Source of the DNA: Rubrivivax gelatinosus
Lineage (GTDB): Bacteria > Pseudomonadota > Gammaproteobacteria > Burkholderiales > Burkholderiaceae_C
Reading direction: 5' to 3'
DNA: 64,000 bases
Assembly (NCBI RefSeq): GCF_004340905.1
Contig: NZ_SLXD01000005.1
Span: 124,001-188,000, forward strand
A program made the position numbers and the translations under genes. This document shows, piece after piece, positions 31,951 to 45,973 of this stretch. The stretch's first letter is position 1. The number at the start of each line of letters is the position of its first letter. Under the pieces are notes generated by a model. The model saw only the letters and a program-made list of their open reading frames with translations, was not told where the DNA came from and made no database searches.

Positions 31951-33516
31951 ATGAGCGTTTTGAAGCGGTTCAGCATTTCCCAGCGGCTTTACGCGGTCTC
32001 GGGGGCCTTGATCCTCGCGTTGGCGAGCCTGGCGGTTTCCAGTTGGGTGCAGCTCGGGCAGGTCTCGGCCCTGGCCAAGGACGCGGGGGCGGTGAAGATG
32101 CTGCAGCTCGAGCGCATCGCCAGCACCGAGCTGGCCGTCACCCAGGTGATGGCGGCGATCCGCCACGCGCTGCTCGTGACCTCGCCGGCCGAGGTCGAGG
32201 CCGCAGCCAAGGAGATCGCCTCGCGCCGCGAGCAGATCACGCGCAACGACAACGCCTTCCTCGCCGACATCCCGACCGAAGAAGGCAAGCAGGCCTTCAA
32301 GCAGGTCTGGCTGGCGATGCAGGACCGCACCTGGCCCGTTGCCGTGGAGAACATGAAGCTGGTGCAAGGCGGCCAGAAGGACGCCGCGTTCGAGATGCTG
32401 CTGAAGACGACCGTGCCGACCTTCGCCGGCATGCAGCAGTGGCTCAGCGAGGAACGTGGGCGCCAGAGCAAGCTGCTGTCCGACGAGGTCGCGGAGGTCG
32501 AGCACAAGGCCGACGCCACGCGGCTGCAGCTCGGCGTGCTGGTGGTGCTGATCACCGTCGGCCTGATGGTGTTCTCGTGGAGCATCGCGCGGCGCCTGAA
32601 GACGCGCGTGGCCGCGGCCCGCACCGTCGTCGAGCGTGTCAGCGCCGGTGACTTCACGGTGCCGGTGCGTGACGACGTGCGCGACGAGCTGTCGCCGCTG
32701 CTGCAGACCATGTCGCAGATGCAGGACTCGCTGGCCAAGGTGGTGCACTCGGTGCGCCAGAACGCGGACAGCGTGGCCACGGCGAGCGTGCAGATCGCTC
32801 AGGGCAACCAGGACCTGAGCCAGCGCACCGAGGAACAGGCCAGCGCGCTGCAGGAAACCGCGGCGACGATGGAGCAGCTGGGTGGCACGGTGCGCAACAC
32901 CGAAGGCAACGCCAAGCAGGCCAACCAGCTGGCCCAGGGCGCTGCCGACCTGGCGGGCCGCGGCGGCGAGGTCGTCGGCGAGGTCGTCAGCACGATGCAG
33001 GGCATCAACGGCTCCAGCCGCAAGATCGGCGACATCATCGGTGTCATCGACGGCATCGCCTTCCAGACCAACATCCTGGCGCTCAACGCCGCCGTCGAGG
33101 CCGCGCGTGCCGGCGAACAGGGCCGCGGTTTCGCGGTGGTGGCCGGCGAGGTGCGCACGCTGGCCCAGCGCAGCGCCGAGGCGGCGCGCGAGATCAAGGC
33201 GCTGATCACCCGCAACGTCGAGCAGGTGGAGCAAGGCAGCGCGCTGGTGGACAAGGCGGGCCAGACGATGCAGGACATCGTCGCCTCGGTGCGCCGTGTC
33301 AGCGACATCGTCTCGGAGATCACCGCGGCCACCGTCGAGCAGAGCGGCGGCGTGCAGCAGGTCAGCAGCGCGGTCGGCCAGATGGATCAGGCGACGCAGC
33401 AGAACGCCGCGCTGGTCGAACAGAGCGCCGCCGCCGCGGAGAGCCTGAAGGTGAAGGCCCAGCAGCTCGTCGAGGTGGTCTCGGTGTTCAGGCTGTCGGC
33501 GACGGCCCACGGCTGA
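31951..33516 (+). CDS. Methyl-accepting chemotaxis protein
   Basis: 521 residues. TM1 lies at about residues 12-32 ([20 protein letters not shown]). A four-helix periplasmic domain spans about 33-190, TM2 is at about 192-212 ([17 protein letters not shown]), and a HAMP segment follows. The signalling hairpin has [20 protein letters not shown] and [20 protein letters not shown]. It ends FRLSATAHG with no CheR-tether pentapeptide. A strong GGAGGAG site precedes the ATG. The ligand domain differs from that of the receptor at 5397-7037, whereas the signalling region is almost the same, including a 56-bp identical stretch. Confidence 0.95.
   Translation: MSVLKRFSISQRLYAVSGALILALASLAVSSWVQLGQVSALAKDAGAVKMLQLERIASTELAVTQVMAAIRHALLVTSPAEVEAAAKEIASRREQITRNDNAFLADIPTEEGKQAFKQVWLAMQDRTWPVAVENMKLVQGGQKDAAFEMLLKTTVPTFAGMQQWLSEERGRQSKLLSDEVAEVEHKADATRLQLGVLVVLITVGLMVFSWSIARRLKTRVAAARTVVERVSAGDFTVPVRDDVRDELSPLLQTMSQMQDSLAKVVHSVRQNADSVATASVQIAQGNQDLSQRTEEQASALQETAATMEQLGGTVRNTEGNAKQANQLAQGAADLAGRGGEVVGEVVSTMQGINGSSRKIGDIIGVIDGIAFQTNILALNAAVEAARAGEQGRGFAVVAGEVRTLAQRSAEAAREIKALITRNVEQVEQGSALVDKAGQTMQDIVASVRRVSDIVSEITAATVEQSGGVQQVSSAVGQMDQATQQNAALVEQSAAAAESLKVKAQQLVEVVSVFRLSATAHG
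33046..33101 (+). repeat. 56-bp direct repeat, copy 2 (chemoreceptor hairpin tip)
   Basis: Identical over 56 bases to 6474-6529; see that copy. The repeats lie about 26.6 kb apart in direct orientation. Confidence 0.85.
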
Positions 33517-33526
33517 GCCGCCGGCT

Positions 33527-33901
33527 TCACATCGAGAACCGGACGGTCAGCGGCGCGGCCCCCGGCCGGTTCACCGTCGCGATGGCCTTCGCGCCCTTGC
33601 CGACGACGATGCCGGCGGCGTCCAGCCGGTTGCCGCCGGCCGGCTTCAGCGCGGCTTCGGTCTTGCGCGTGCCGTTGAGCACGACCAGCCGGCCGCCCAT
33701 CGCCGACGCATCGGCCGGCTGGCCGTGGTCGACGACGTAGAGCGCCGCGCCGCCGGGCTGCGCCACCAGCTCGAACTGCAGGTCCGACACCACCTGGACG
33801 ACACCGCCGTACATCGGCGTGGCGTCGCCGTGCGCCTGCGCGGGAACGGCAAGCGCCCACACGAACGTGGCGGCCAGGGTCAGGGCAGTCTTCTTCATCA
33901 T
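33527..33901 (-). CDS. Periplasmic protein of heavy-metal RND operon, function unknown
   Basis: 124 residues with a signal peptide (MMKKTALTLAATFVWALAVPAQA) followed by AHGDATPMYGGVVQVVSD. The rest is predicted beta-rich (LQFELVAQPGGAALYVVDHG, GRLVVLNGTRKTEAAL, PLTVRFSM). The HGD right after the cleavage site recurs in other proteins of this operon. Two adjacent ATG codons (33901, 33898) are possible starts; an AGG-like site lies upstream. It is last in the operon, 17 bp after the RND pump. It might be a periplasmic metal carrier like CusF, but I see no CusF motif. Confidence 0.75.
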   Translation of the reverse strand: MMKKTALTLAATFVWALAVPAQAHGDATPMYGGVVQVVSDLQFELVAQPGGAALYVVDHGQPADASAMGGRLVVLNGTRKTEAALKPAGGNRLDAAGIVVGKGAKAIATVNRPGAAPLTVRFSM

Positions 33902-33918
33902 GATCTCCGACAGGGGGT

Positions 33919-36900
33919 TCAGAAAGCCTCGCGCGGCCGGCCCGGGGGCTCGTCGGACGGCGAAGCGAGCAGACGTTCGGCGGCTTCGCGGCCCCAGCGC
34001 AGGAACATCACCGGCGTCAGCAGCGTGTCCAGCAGCGTCGAGCTCACCAGGCCGCCGAAGATGACGACGGCCACCGGGTGCAGGATCTCCTTGCCCGGTG
34101 CGTCGCCCGACATCAGCAGCGGCGTCAGCGCGAACGCGGCCACCAGCGCCGTCATCAGGACCGGCGTCAGCCGCTCGAGCGAGCCGCGCACGACCATCGC
34201 CTCGCCGAAGGGCTCGCCTTCCAGCCGCATCAGGTTGAGGTAGTGGCTGATCTTCAGGATGCCGTTGCGCGAGGCGATGCCGGCCAGCGTGATGAAGCCG
34301 ATCATCGAGGCCACCGACAGCGTCACGCCGGCCAGCCAAATCGCGACGACGCTGCCGATTAGCGCCAGCGGGATGTTGGCCATGACGATCGCCGCCAGCA
34401 GCGCCGAGCGGTAGCGCGAAAACAGCACCAGGAACACCATCGCCAGCGACACCAGCGACAGGGCCGCGATCAGCCGCGTCGCCTCCTCCTGCGCCTGGAA
34501 CTGGCCTTCGAGGCTGACCGAGACGCCCGGCGGCAGCGCCGTCGCGGCGATCGCGGCGCGGATCTCGCCGACGATGCGCGCCATGTCCGAGCCGTCGCTG
34601 TTGGCGTAGACGACGATGCGCCGCCGGCCGTTCTCGCGTCCGATCTGGTTCGGGCCGTCGGTCTGCTCGACGGTCGCGATCGCCGACACCGGGATCCGGC
34701 CCGAGGGCGTGTCGATCAGCGCCTGCGCCAGCGGCCGCGGGCCGCGCGCGTCGTCGGGCAGGCGCAGCACCAGGTCGTAGCGGCGGGCGCCGTCGATGAT
34801 CTGCGCCGCCGGCACGCCGTCGGTCAGGGCCTGCAGCACGCGCACCGCCTCGCCCGGCGACAGGCCGGCCTGCGCCGCCTTGCGATGGTCCAGGCGCACG
34901 ACGAGCTGCGGGATCAGCACCTGCTTCTCGACGCTCAGGTCGACCAGCCCGGCCACGCCGGCCAGCCGCTGGCGCAGCTGTTCGGCGACGCCGCGCAGCG
35001 TGTCGGTGTCCTCGCCGAAGACCTTCACCGCGACCTGCGCGCGCACGCCCGACAGCAGGTGGTCCAGCCGGTGCGAGATCGGCTGGCCGACGCTGACCTG
35101 CGCCGGCAGCACCGCCAGCACCCGCCGCAGATCGGCCATCACCGCCTCGCGGCCGCGCCCGCCGGGCTTCAGGTCGACCTCGATCTCCGACGAGTGCACG
35201 CCCTCGGCGTGTTCGTCGAGCTCGGCACGGCCGGTGCGGCGGCCGACCTGGGCGACCTCGGGCACCGTGAGCAGCAGCGACTCGGCGAGCGCGCCCATGC
35301 GCCGGCTCTCCTGCAGCGAGGTCCCGGGGTCGAACAGCAGGCCGACGACCGCCGAGCCTTCGTTGAAGGCCGGGAGGAAGGCCCGCGGGAAGAACGGCAC
35401 GCTGGCCGCGGCGGCGGCCACCGCGACGGCGGCCGAGCCGATCAGCAGCGTCGAGCGCCGGAACGACCAGGCCAGCAGGCGCTCGTCCCAGCGCTTGAGC
35501 CGGGCCACCAGCGCGCTGTCGCCGTGGTCGAGGTTCTTCATGCGCGGCAGCAGCCACGACGCCAGCGCCGGCGTCACCGTCATCGACACCCCCATCGACG
35601 CCAGCACCGAGACGATGTAGGCGATGCCCAGCGGCGTGAACAGCCGCCCCTCGATGCCCGGCAGCGCGAACAGCGGCACGAAGACGAGCACCACGATGAC
35701 CGTCGCGTAGACGATGCCCGAGCGCACCTCGACGCTGGCCTGGCGCACGACCTCGAACACCGGCAGCGGCTCGGCCAGCCGGCGGTTGTGCCGCAGCCGC
35801 CGCAGGATGTTCTCGACGTCGACCACCGCGTCGTCGACCAGTTCGCCGATGGCGATCGCCAGCCCGCCGAGCGTCATCACGTTGATCGACTGGCCCAGCG
35901 CCTTGAAGACCAGCGCCGTCACCGCCAGCGACAGCGGGATCGCCAGCAGCGAGATCAGCGTCGTGCGCGCCGACAGCAGGAACGCGAACAGCACGATCGC
36001 GACCATCAGCGCGCCGTCGCGCAGCGCCTCGCCGACGTTGGCCACCGAAGCCTGGATGAAGTCGGCCTGGCGGAACAGGACCTCGGGGGCGGCCAGGCCG
36101 GCCGGCCGCGCGCGCGCGAGCTCGTCGAGCGCGGCCTCGATCGCGCGCGTCACGCGCACCGTGTCGGCGTCGGGCTGCTTCTGGATGCTGAGGATCACCG
36201 CGGGGGCGCCGTCGTGCCCGGCGTCGCCACGCTTGACGCCGGCGGCGAAGCCGACCCGCGCGACCTGCTCGAGCAGGATCGGCCGCCCGTCGCGCCAGGC
36301 GACGGCCAGGCCCTGCAGGTCCTCGGCACGCGTGGTGCGGGCGAGGTGCCGGATCAGGACCTCGCGGCCGCCGAGATCGACGAAGCCGCCGCCGGCGTTG
36401 GCGGCGAAGCCCTGCAGCGCGGCCTCGATCTGGCCGAGCGAGACGCCGGCCAGCGCCATGCGCGCGGTGTCGGGCTCGACACGCAGCTGGCGCACCTCGC
36501 CGCCGATCGGGATCACCTGCGCGACGCCCGGCACCGACAGCAGCCGCGGCCGCAGCACGAAGTCGGCGTACTCGCGCGCCTGCATCGGCGTCACCGCCGC
36601 GCGCGCCGACGCGTCCAGCGGCAGCGCCAGCAGCATCACCTCGCCCATGATCGACGAGACCGGCCCCATGGCCGGGTTGACGCCCGCGGGCATCTGCTCG
36701 CGCACCAGCGCCAGCCGTTCGGCGACGAGCTGCCGGTTGCGATAGACGTCGGTGCCCCAGGCGAACTCGGCGTAGACCACCGACAGGCCGACGCCGGAGG
36801 TCGAGCGCACCCGCGTGACCCCCGGCATGCCGTTGAGCGCCGTCTCCAGCGGGTAGGTCACGCGCTGCTCGACCTCCTCGGGCGCCATCCCGCCGGCTTC

Positions 36901-37053
36901 GGTCATGACGGTGACGACCGGCTTGTCGAGCGCCGGAAAGACGTCGACCGGCATGCGCAGCGCGCTCAGCGCGCCGTAGACCAGCAGCAGCGCCGCGAAG
37001 GCCAGCACCAGCAGCCGGTTGCGCAGGCTGTGGCGCACGATCCAGTTGAACAT
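33919..37053 (-). CDS. Heavy-metal RND efflux pump (CzcA/CusA family)
   Basis: 1044 residues, inner-membrane trimer subunit driven by protons. It has the usual HME layout: TM1 ([16 protein letters not shown]), periplasmic loop one, TM2-6, a second loop, and TM7-12. The TM4 motif that separates HME subgroups reads [15 protein letters not shown] (about residues 401-415), with acidic residues E404, D407, D408 and D412. It differs from the DFG-DGA-EN of Co/Zn/Cd pumps and the AIG-DAA-EN of Cu/Ag pumps, so metal specificity cannot be copied from either. It is encoded with its adaptor and TolC-like factor. Confidence 0.95.
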   Translation of the reverse strand: MFNWIVRHSLRNRLLVLAFAALLLVYGALSALRMPVDVFPALDKPVVTVMTEAGGMAPEEVEQRVTYPLETALNGMPGVTRVRSTSGVGLSVVYAEFAWGTDVYRNRQLVAERLALVREQMPAGVNPAMGPVSSIMGEVMLLALPLDASARAAVTPMQAREYADFVLRPRLLSVPGVAQVIPIGGEVRQLRVEPDTARMALAGVSLGQIEAALQGFAANAGGGFVDLGGREVLIRHLARTTRAEDLQGLAVAWRDGRPILLEQVARVGFAAGVKRGDAGHDGAPAVILSIQKQPDADTVRVTRAIEAALDELARARPAGLAAPEVLFRQADFIQASVANVGEALRDGALMVAIVLFAFLLSARTTLISLLAIPLSLAVTALVFKALGQSINVMTLGGLAIAIGELVDDAVVDVENILRRLRHNRRLAEPLPVFEVVRQASVEVRSGIVYATVIVVLVFVPLFALPGIEGRLFTPLGIAYIVSVLASMGVSMTVTPALASWLLPRMKNLDHGDSALVARLKRWDERLLAWSFRRSTLLIGSAAVAVAAAAASVPFFPRAFLPAFNEGSAVVGLLFDPGTSLQESRRMGALAESLLLTVPEVAQVGRRTGRAELDEHAEGVHSSEIEVDLKPGGRGREAVMADLRRVLAVLPAQVSVGQPISHRLDHLLSGVRAQVAVKVFGEDTDTLRGVAEQLRQRLAGVAGLVDLSVEKQVLIPQLVVRLDHRKAAQAGLSPGEAVRVLQALTDGVPAAQIIDGARRYDLVLRLPDDARGPRPLAQALIDTPSGRIPVSAIATVEQTDGPNQIGRENGRRRIVVYANSDGSDMARIVGEIRAAIAATALPPGVSVSLEGQFQAQEEATRLIAALSLVSLAMVFLVLFSRYRSALLAAIVMANIPLALIGSVVAIWLAGVTLSVASMIGFITLAGIASRNGILKISHYLNLMRLEGEPFGEAMVVRGSLERLTPVLMTALVAAFALTPLLMSGDAPGKEILHPVAVVIFGGLVSSTLLDTLLTPVMFLRWGREAAERLLASPSDEPPGRPREAF

Positions 37054-37069
37054 GGCGTCTCCCGGGGCT

Positions 37070-38182
37070 TCAGCGGATCTGGGCGATCAGATTCGCGCCC
37101 TGGACGACGACGCGCACGCCGGGCTCGACGCCCTGCACGACGACCCGCGTCGCATCCAGCGGCTGCGCGCGCACGGGCTGCGGCACGAAACGTTCGGCGC
37201 TGGTCTTGAGCCAGACCACCGGCTCGTTGGCGGCGTTGCGCACCACGGCGTCGGCGGGCAGCACGACGCCTTTCAGGCTGCCGGCCAGCCGGGCGACGAC
37301 CTGGACGGGCTGGCCCAGCGCCAGCGCCAGCGGCAGCGCGCCGCGACCCGAGGCGCGGAAGCTCACCGGCATCGCGCCGTCGCGCAGCGAGCGCGCCGCG
37401 CCCAGCAGCTTCAGCTCGACGCCGGGATGGCCGAGCAGCGCCGCGCCGACGATGCCCGCCGCGATCGCCGGGTCGGACGTCGTCGCCTCGATCAGCAGCC
37501 GGCCGGGATCGACGACCTCGAACAGCAGGTCACGCGGCTCGACCACCTGGCCGGCGACGACGTCGGCGCGCGCGATGACGCCGTCGACCGGGGCCAACAG
37601 CGCCTCGGCAGCGCCGACGCTGCCGGCCAGGGCTCGCTCGCGGCCGGCCAGGCTCTGCACCGCGGCCTGCGCGGCCTCGATCTCCCGGCGCGCCACCGTG
37701 CCTTCGAGCGACTGCAGGCGCTGGGCCTGCTGCCGCGCCAGCTGCAGTTCGGCGCGGACCTCGGCCAGCTGGGCGCGCTGATTGGCGCGCTCGAGCGGGC
37801 TCGGCTGGAACACGACCCGGGCCAGGACCTCGCCCTTGCGCACACGCTGCCCCGGCACCGGCAGGCCGCGCGGCCCGGGATGCACGGTGCCCCCGGTGGC
37901 CGTCTGCACGCGGCCGCTGCTGTTCGGGTCCATCACGACGCGCGCCGGCAGCTCGACGCTGGCCGCGGCGTCGCTCAGCTCGCCGAGCTGGGTGCGGATC
38001 TGCAGCCGGCGCTGCGCCGGCATCGGCAGCACGACGCTGCCGTCGGGCAGGCGGGCCAGGACGTCGGCGCTCGCCGCGGCGGGCGCCGCGTCCAGGTGCT
38101 CGCCGTTCGGGCCGTGGGCCCCCGGGCCGGCGTGGGCCGCGGCGGCCAGCGCCAGCAAAGGCAGGACGAACAGGCGCTTCAT
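37070..38182 (-). CDS. RND periplasmic adaptor (HlyD/CzcB family)
   Basis: 370 residues. A signal peptide is followed by a His-containing start ([15 protein letters not shown]). Adaptor elements: barrel-sandwich halves ([27 protein letters not shown] and [20 protein letters not shown]), a helical hairpin between them ([19 protein letters not shown]), and a beta-barrel/membrane-proximal region ([40 protein letters not shown]). It links the RND pump to the outer-membrane channel. Its ATG overlaps the stop of the 187-residue protein gene (ATGA at 38179-38182) and it lies 16 bp before the pump. Confidence 0.93.
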   Translation of the reverse strand: MKRLFVLPLLALAAAAHAGPGAHGPNGEHLDAAPAAASADVLARLPDGSVVLPMPAQRRLQIRTQLGELSDAAASVELPARVVMDPNSSGRVQTATGGTVHPGPRGLPVPGQRVRKGEVLARVVFQPSPLERANQRAQLAEVRAELQLARQQAQRLQSLEGTVARREIEAAQAAVQSLAGRERALAGSVGAAEALLAPVDGVIARADVVAGQVVEPRDLLFEVVDPGRLLIEATTSDPAIAAGIVGAALLGHPGVELKLLGAARSLRDGAMPVSFRASGRGALPLALALGQPVQVVARLAGSLKGVVLPADAVVRNAANEPVVWLKTSAERFVPQPVRAQPLDATRVVVQGVEPGVRVVVQGANLIAQIR

Positions 38183-38742
38183 GCCGTGGTCTCCGGGAAG
38201 CGGCGCCGGCGTCGGCGCCAGACGATGCCCAGGCCCGCCGCAGCGGCCAGGACGAGCAGCGCGGGGCCGGCCAGCCGGCGCAGGCCGGGCCCGGCGTCGG
38301 GCGTCTCACCGGCCACCGGCGCCGCCGGCATGTCCAGCGTCGCGTCGAGCAGGTCGGCCTCGTCGCCGGCGGTCACCGTCAGCACCAGCGGGTGCGGACC
38401 GGGCCGGGCCAGCGCGGCGACGAAGGCGGCATCCTCGACGCGGTAGTCGCCCCGCGCGGCCCGGTAGCGGGCGACCGTCTGCAGCGCATCGAGCTGGAGT
38501 TCGAGCGCCGCCGCGGCCACCGGCTCGCCGCTGGCGAAGCGGTTGAGCCACAGCGTCAGCGCGCCGTCTTCCAGCCGGCCGACGAGCTCGAACAGCGGAG
38601 TCGACGCCTCGAAGCGCGGCCCGGTGGCGGTGGCGGCCGCCGGCGGGTGCGGGGCATCGCCGTGCGGTTCGTCGCCGTGGGCGACGGCCGCGCCGGCGGC
38701 GATGGCCAGGGCCATCGCCCCGGCGTGAAGCAGTGGGTTCAT
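38179..38742 (-). CDS. His-rich, membrane-anchored protein of RND operon
   Basis: 187 residues. A signal peptide is followed by AHGDEPHGDAPHPP, a His-rich stretch likely to bind metal ions. A predicted beta-sandwich domain follows (FEASTPLFELVGRLEDGALTLWLN, GPHPLVLTVTAGDEADLLDATLD). A C-terminal membrane helix (LAGPALLVLAAAAGLGIVW) is capped by RRRRRR. It resembles the extra domain seen at the N-terminus of some HME adaptors, here as a separate gene that overlaps both the TolC-like (38739-38742) and adaptor genes. The function is probably metal delivery to the adaptor (inference). Confidence 0.78.
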   Translation of the reverse strand: MNPLLHAGAMALAIAAGAAVAHGDEPHGDAPHPPAAATATGPRFEASTPLFELVGRLEDGALTLWLNRFASGEPVAAAALELQLDALQTVARYRAARGDYRVEDAAFVAALARPGPHPLVLTVTAGDEADLLDATLDMPAAPVAGETPDAGPGLRRLAGPALLVLAAAAGLGIVWRRRRRRFPETTA

Positions 38743-39968
38743 GGCATCACTCCTCGTGCCTGTTCGAGCCGGATCACCGCCAGCGCCGCGGCGACCGCCT
38801 GGCGGCGCGCCGCCGCCTCGGCCTGCGCGGCTTGCGACAGCGCCCGCAAGGTGTCCGGCAGCGGGGTCTGCCCGGCGTCGAACGAGGTGTGGATCAGCGC
38901 GGCGCGCTCGCGCAGCAGCCGGGCCCGGGCGGTCTCGTTGTCCAGTTGCCGGCGGGCCGCCTCGGCCTCGCGTTCGGCGTCGCCGAGCTCGAGGTCCAGC
39001 CGGCGCCGGACCTCGGCCTCGCCGGCCTCGGCCAGTTCGACCTCGGCCAGCGCGGCGCTCATCAGCGGCTCGTTGCGGTCGGCGGTGGCCAAGGGGATGC
39101 GCAGCGCGACGCCGATGCCGCGCGTGTCGGGCTCGCCGCCGGCCACTTCCTGGTGGGCGCGCACGATGAGCTCGGGCGCGTCGCGGCGCGACAGCCGCAC
39201 CGACTCCAGGCGCTTGCGGGCCAGCGCCAGCCGGGCCGTCGCTTCGCGCAGCAGCGGGTGCTCGACGGGCGCGCCGGACGGCGCCGCGCCGCGGGGTGCC
39301 GGCGGCGGCGGAGGCATCGCTGCCAGTCCGGTCAGCGCGGTCCAGCGCGCTTCGGCCGCCTGCAACTGCAGCTTCGCCTGCGCCTGCGCATCCAGCTGGG
39401 CCAGATGCTCGGCATCGGCGGCGAGCGCGTCGGCACGCGCCAGCTCGCCCGCCTTCACGCGGCGCGCGACGTCGGCGGCCAGGGCCTGCAGCGCCTGCGC
39501 CTGCAGTTCGGCGGACTCGAGCTCGGCGCGCCGGGCCAAGACCGCCGCCGCGGCGTCCAGGACCGAGCGGGCCATCTGCAGCCGCGCGGCGTCGGTGGCC
39601 GCGGCCGCCGCCTGCGCCTGGGCCTCGGCGGCCGCCAGGCGCGCGTCGCGCTGGCCGGGCAGCCAGAGCGGCAGCGCGATGCCGAGCTCGGTCTCCCGGC
39701 TGGCGACGCCGGGCCGCTGGCGCTTGCGCAGCTGCTCCAGCTCCACCGCCGGCGAGCCGGCCCAGAACGAGGCCGCCGCCGCACGCTCGGCCAGGGCGGA
39801 GCGCCGCTGGCCGCCGGCCTCGGCCGCCTGCACGCTGCGCTGCCAGGCCGCTTCGACGGCGCTGCGCCAGTCGCCGGCCGGCACGGGAGCCGCCGTCTGG
39901 GCCGCCGCCTGCAGCACGAAGGCCAGCCCCAGCAGGCCGCTCGCGTGCCGGATGACGATGCCGGCCAT
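38739..39968 (-). CDS. TolC-family outer-membrane efflux protein (CzcC-like)
   Basis: 409 residues. I chose the ATG at 39968, which gives a signal peptide (SGLLGLAFVLQAAAQTAAP); an upstream Met at 40028 adds only a Pro/Arg-rich leader. Long Ala-rich coiled-coil helices (ARLAAAEAQAQAAAAATDAARLQ; LAADAEHLAQLDAQAQAKLQL) alternate with strand motifs (ETELGIALPLWLPGQRDA; GIGVALRIPLATADRNEP), the repeated structure of TolC. It forms the outer-membrane channel for the adjacent RND pump and is the first of four overlapping structural genes. Confidence 0.93.
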   Translation of the reverse strand: MAGIVIRHASGLLGLAFVLQAAAQTAAPVPAGDWRSAVEAAWQRSVQAAEAGGQRRSALAERAAAASFWAGSPAVELEQLRKRQRPGVASRETELGIALPLWLPGQRDARLAAAEAQAQAAAAATDAARLQMARSVLDAAAAVLARRAELESAELQAQALQALAADVARRVKAGELARADALAADAEHLAQLDAQAQAKLQLQAAEARWTALTGLAAMPPPPPAPRGAAPSGAPVEHPLLREATARLALARKRLESVRLSRRDAPELIVRAHQEVAGGEPDTRGIGVALRIPLATADRNEPLMSAALAEVELAEAGEAEVRRRLDLELGDAEREAEAARRQLDNETARARLLRERAALIHTSFDAGQTPLPDTLRALSQAAQAEAAARRQAVAAALAVIRLEQARGVMP

Positions 39969-40054
39969 GTCAGCGCGGGCCGCGGGAGGGAGCGCCCATC
40001 GTCCCACCCTCGCCGGCCCTGCGGGCATCGGGCGCGGGAGGGGCGAAGAAGGGG

Positions 40055-40074
40055 GACGTCGCGTGCGCGACGTC
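40055..40074 (-). repeat. Perfect inverted repeat in RND operon leader
   Basis: GACGTCGCG (40055-40063) pairs exactly with CGCGACGTC (40066-40074) around a 2-base spacer. It lies between the CzcI-like and TolC-like genes. It could be a DNA operator (two-base spacer dyads suit dimeric regulators) or an mRNA hairpin. Confidence 0.5.
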
Positions 40075-40122
40075 GACGGCAGGCAAAGCCAGGGAGGGCA
40101 TGGGACACCTCGAAGATCTGAC

Positions 40123-40143
40123 GCGTGGACCGCGGGTCCACGC
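40123..40143 (-). repeat. Second perfect inverted repeat in RND operon leader
   Basis: GCGTGGACC (40123-40131) pairs exactly with GGTCCACGC (40135-40143) around GCG. It lies 49 bp upstream of the dyad at 40055-40074, in the 232-bp region before the TolC-like gene. The stem is strong but no T-run follows on the minus strand, so an operator or attenuator is as likely as a terminator. Confidence 0.5.
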
Positions 40144-40200
40144 AGCGGCCCGCGCCGTACGGGCGCGGGTGCTCACGGCCTCAGGCGAGGCCGGACGGGG

Positions 40201-40602
40201 TCAGATGCTTCGGGGTGGGCGCTCCTGGCCATCGGTCAGATGGCTGGGAGCGGGGGCGTCGAGCGACGACGCGTGGGACTCCGGGGCCCAGCCCGGAGCC
40301 GGGACGACCGGCATCGCGCCGAGCAGCGGCGACATCGAGCAGCTGGCGCTGCAGGTGTTGCACTTGGCGGCGGCGCCCGATGCGCCATGAGGGTCGGCGG
40401 CGGCTTCCTCGGCCTCGTGCGCGCCGTCCGCGTGGTCGGCCACCGCCGGCTCGCAGTCGTGCTGCGCCACGGCCGTGACCGCGTGCTCGCCATGCGACAC
40501 GGCGGCCGCATGCCCGGCGCACAGCAGCACCTCGGCCACCGCGCCCCGCAAGGGCAGCAGCAGCGCCAGGAGCACCAGCACCAGGAGGCGGATCGTCTTC
40601 AC
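40201..40602 (-). CDS. Exported His/Cys-rich protein, CzcI-like metal-response protein
   Basis: 133 residues. A signal peptide (IRLLVLVLLALLLPLRGAVA) precedes a mature protein rich in His and Cys (LCAGHAAAVSHGEH, AQHDCEP, HADGAHEAEEA, KCNTCSASCSM). Small proteins of this make-up (CzcI, DUF2946-like) sit at the head of metal-efflux operons and modulate the response. It is 232 bp upstream of the TolC-like gene on the same strand. That gap holds two perfect inverted repeats. The C-terminal 45 residues are Pro/Ser-rich without structure. Confidence 0.75.
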   Translation of the reverse strand: MKTIRLLVLVLLALLLPLRGAVAEVLLCAGHAAAVSHGEHAVTAVAQHDCEPAVADHADGAHEAEEAAADPHGASGAAAKCNTCSASCSMSPLLGAMPVVPAPGWAPESHASSLDAPAPSHLTDGQERPPRSI

Positions 40603-40646
40603 GCGGGGGAGCTTAGCACCGTCGCTTCAGGCGCGGAGGGGGCGGC

Positions 40647-42251
<1,605 letters not shown>

Positions 42252-42330
42252 CGTCGGGCTCTGAAGCGAAGAAGGCCCGCCGCGCGCACCACGTCTTGCA
42301 GGACGGGGCGGCGAGGCAGGCGGGAGTCGG

Positions 42331-45098
<2,768 letters not shown>

Positions 45099-45179
45099 TT
45101 ATAGGGAAGAGTCGACGCCCTCCGCAGGTGCTGCGCTTTCGTCAAATGCCGGCCCGCCGTGGAGCACTACACTGCCCCG

Positions 45180-45677
45180 ATGCCGCCCGTCCGCCCGTCC
45201 CTGCTGCGCCCGCTCGTCCTCGCCGCCTGCCTGCTCGCCTTCGTGGGCACGGTCCAGGCGCAGTGGATCTGGCGCGACCGCAACGGCCAGATCACGGCCA
45301 GCGACCTGCCCCCGCCGCGCGAGGTGGCCGACAAGGACATCATCCAGCGGCCGTCCAGCGCACGCCGCCTGCCCCCGCCGCCCGCGGCCGCCAGCGCCGC
45401 CTCGGCACCGACAGCGGCCAAGGTCGACCCCGTGCTCGAGCAGCGCCGCCGCGCCGCCGAGCAGGAGCAGCAGTCCAGGCTCAAGGTCGAGCAGGAGCGC
45501 GTGGCCCAGGCGCGCGCCGAGAACTGCCGCCGCGCCAAGGCGCAGCTCGCGGGGCTGCAGAGCGGTCAGCGCATCGCGCGCCTCAACGAGAAGGGCGAAC
45601 GCGAGTTCCTCGACGACAAGGGCCGCGCCGAGGAGTCGCGCCGCGCCGAGGGCATCATCGCCTCGGACTGCGACTGA
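45180..45677 (+). CDS. DUF4124 domain-containing exported protein
   Basis: 165 residues. A signal peptide (LVLAACLLAFVGTVQA) is followed directly by the DUF4124 motif QWIWRDRNGQITASDLPPP (~residues 27-50), then a Pro/Ala linker and a Glu/Arg-rich coiled coil (LEQRRRAAEQEQQSRLKVE) to the end. DUF4124 proteins are periplasmic and of unknown function. It is divergent from guaB and convergent with rnfH, a common Burkholderiales arrangement. Confidence 0.85.
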   Translation: MPPVRPSLLRPLVLAACLLAFVGTVQAQWIWRDRNGQITASDLPPPREVADKDIIQRPSSARRLPPPPAAASAASAPTAAKVDPVLEQRRRAAEQEQQSRLKVEQERVAQARAENCRRAKAQLAGLQSGQRIARLNEKGEREFLDDKGRAEESRRAEGIIASDCD

Positions 45678-45684
45678 ACCCGGT

Positions 45685-45957
45685 TCAGCGAGCGCCGCGG
45701 TAACGTTGCCGGCGCGCTTCTTTCGGGTCCACCGTCAGCGGGCGGTACAGCTCGACGCGGTCGCCGTCGCGCAGCACGGTCCGGGGCGGTTGCACGCGGC
45801 CCCAGATGCCGGCGTCCAGCGCCCCGAGCGCCAGCCCGTGGCGTTCGGCCAGACCGCTGGCACGCAAGGCCTCGACCAGCGTCGTGCCGGCGGCGAGTTC
45901 CAGTTCGACGCGGTCGGTGGCGTGCGGCGCGGCGCAATAGACGACTTCGACGCGCAT
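45685..45957 (-). CDS. rnfH: RnfH family (UPF0125) ubiquitin-like protein
   Basis: 90 residues. It starts MRVEVVYCAAPHATDRVEL and has the conserved G-W/IWGRVQPP and LRDGDRVELYRPLTVDPKEARRQR. The beta-grasp fold and length are typical. It is the partner gene of ratA, 16 bp upstream. The cellular role is not established. Confidence 0.93.
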   Translation of the reverse strand: MRVEVVYCAAPHATDRVELELAAGTTLVEALRASGLAERHGLALGALDAGIWGRVQPPRTVLRDGDRVELYRPLTVDPKEARRQRYRGAR

Positions 45958-45973
45958 CGTGTGCCCGGCGTGC

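Noticed and set aside
34885-37209. A long plus-strand frame rich in His and Gln opposite the RND pump
   Set aside because: It looks like a His-rich protein, but it is the reverse reading of CzcA-family codons; no ribosome-binding site or domain.
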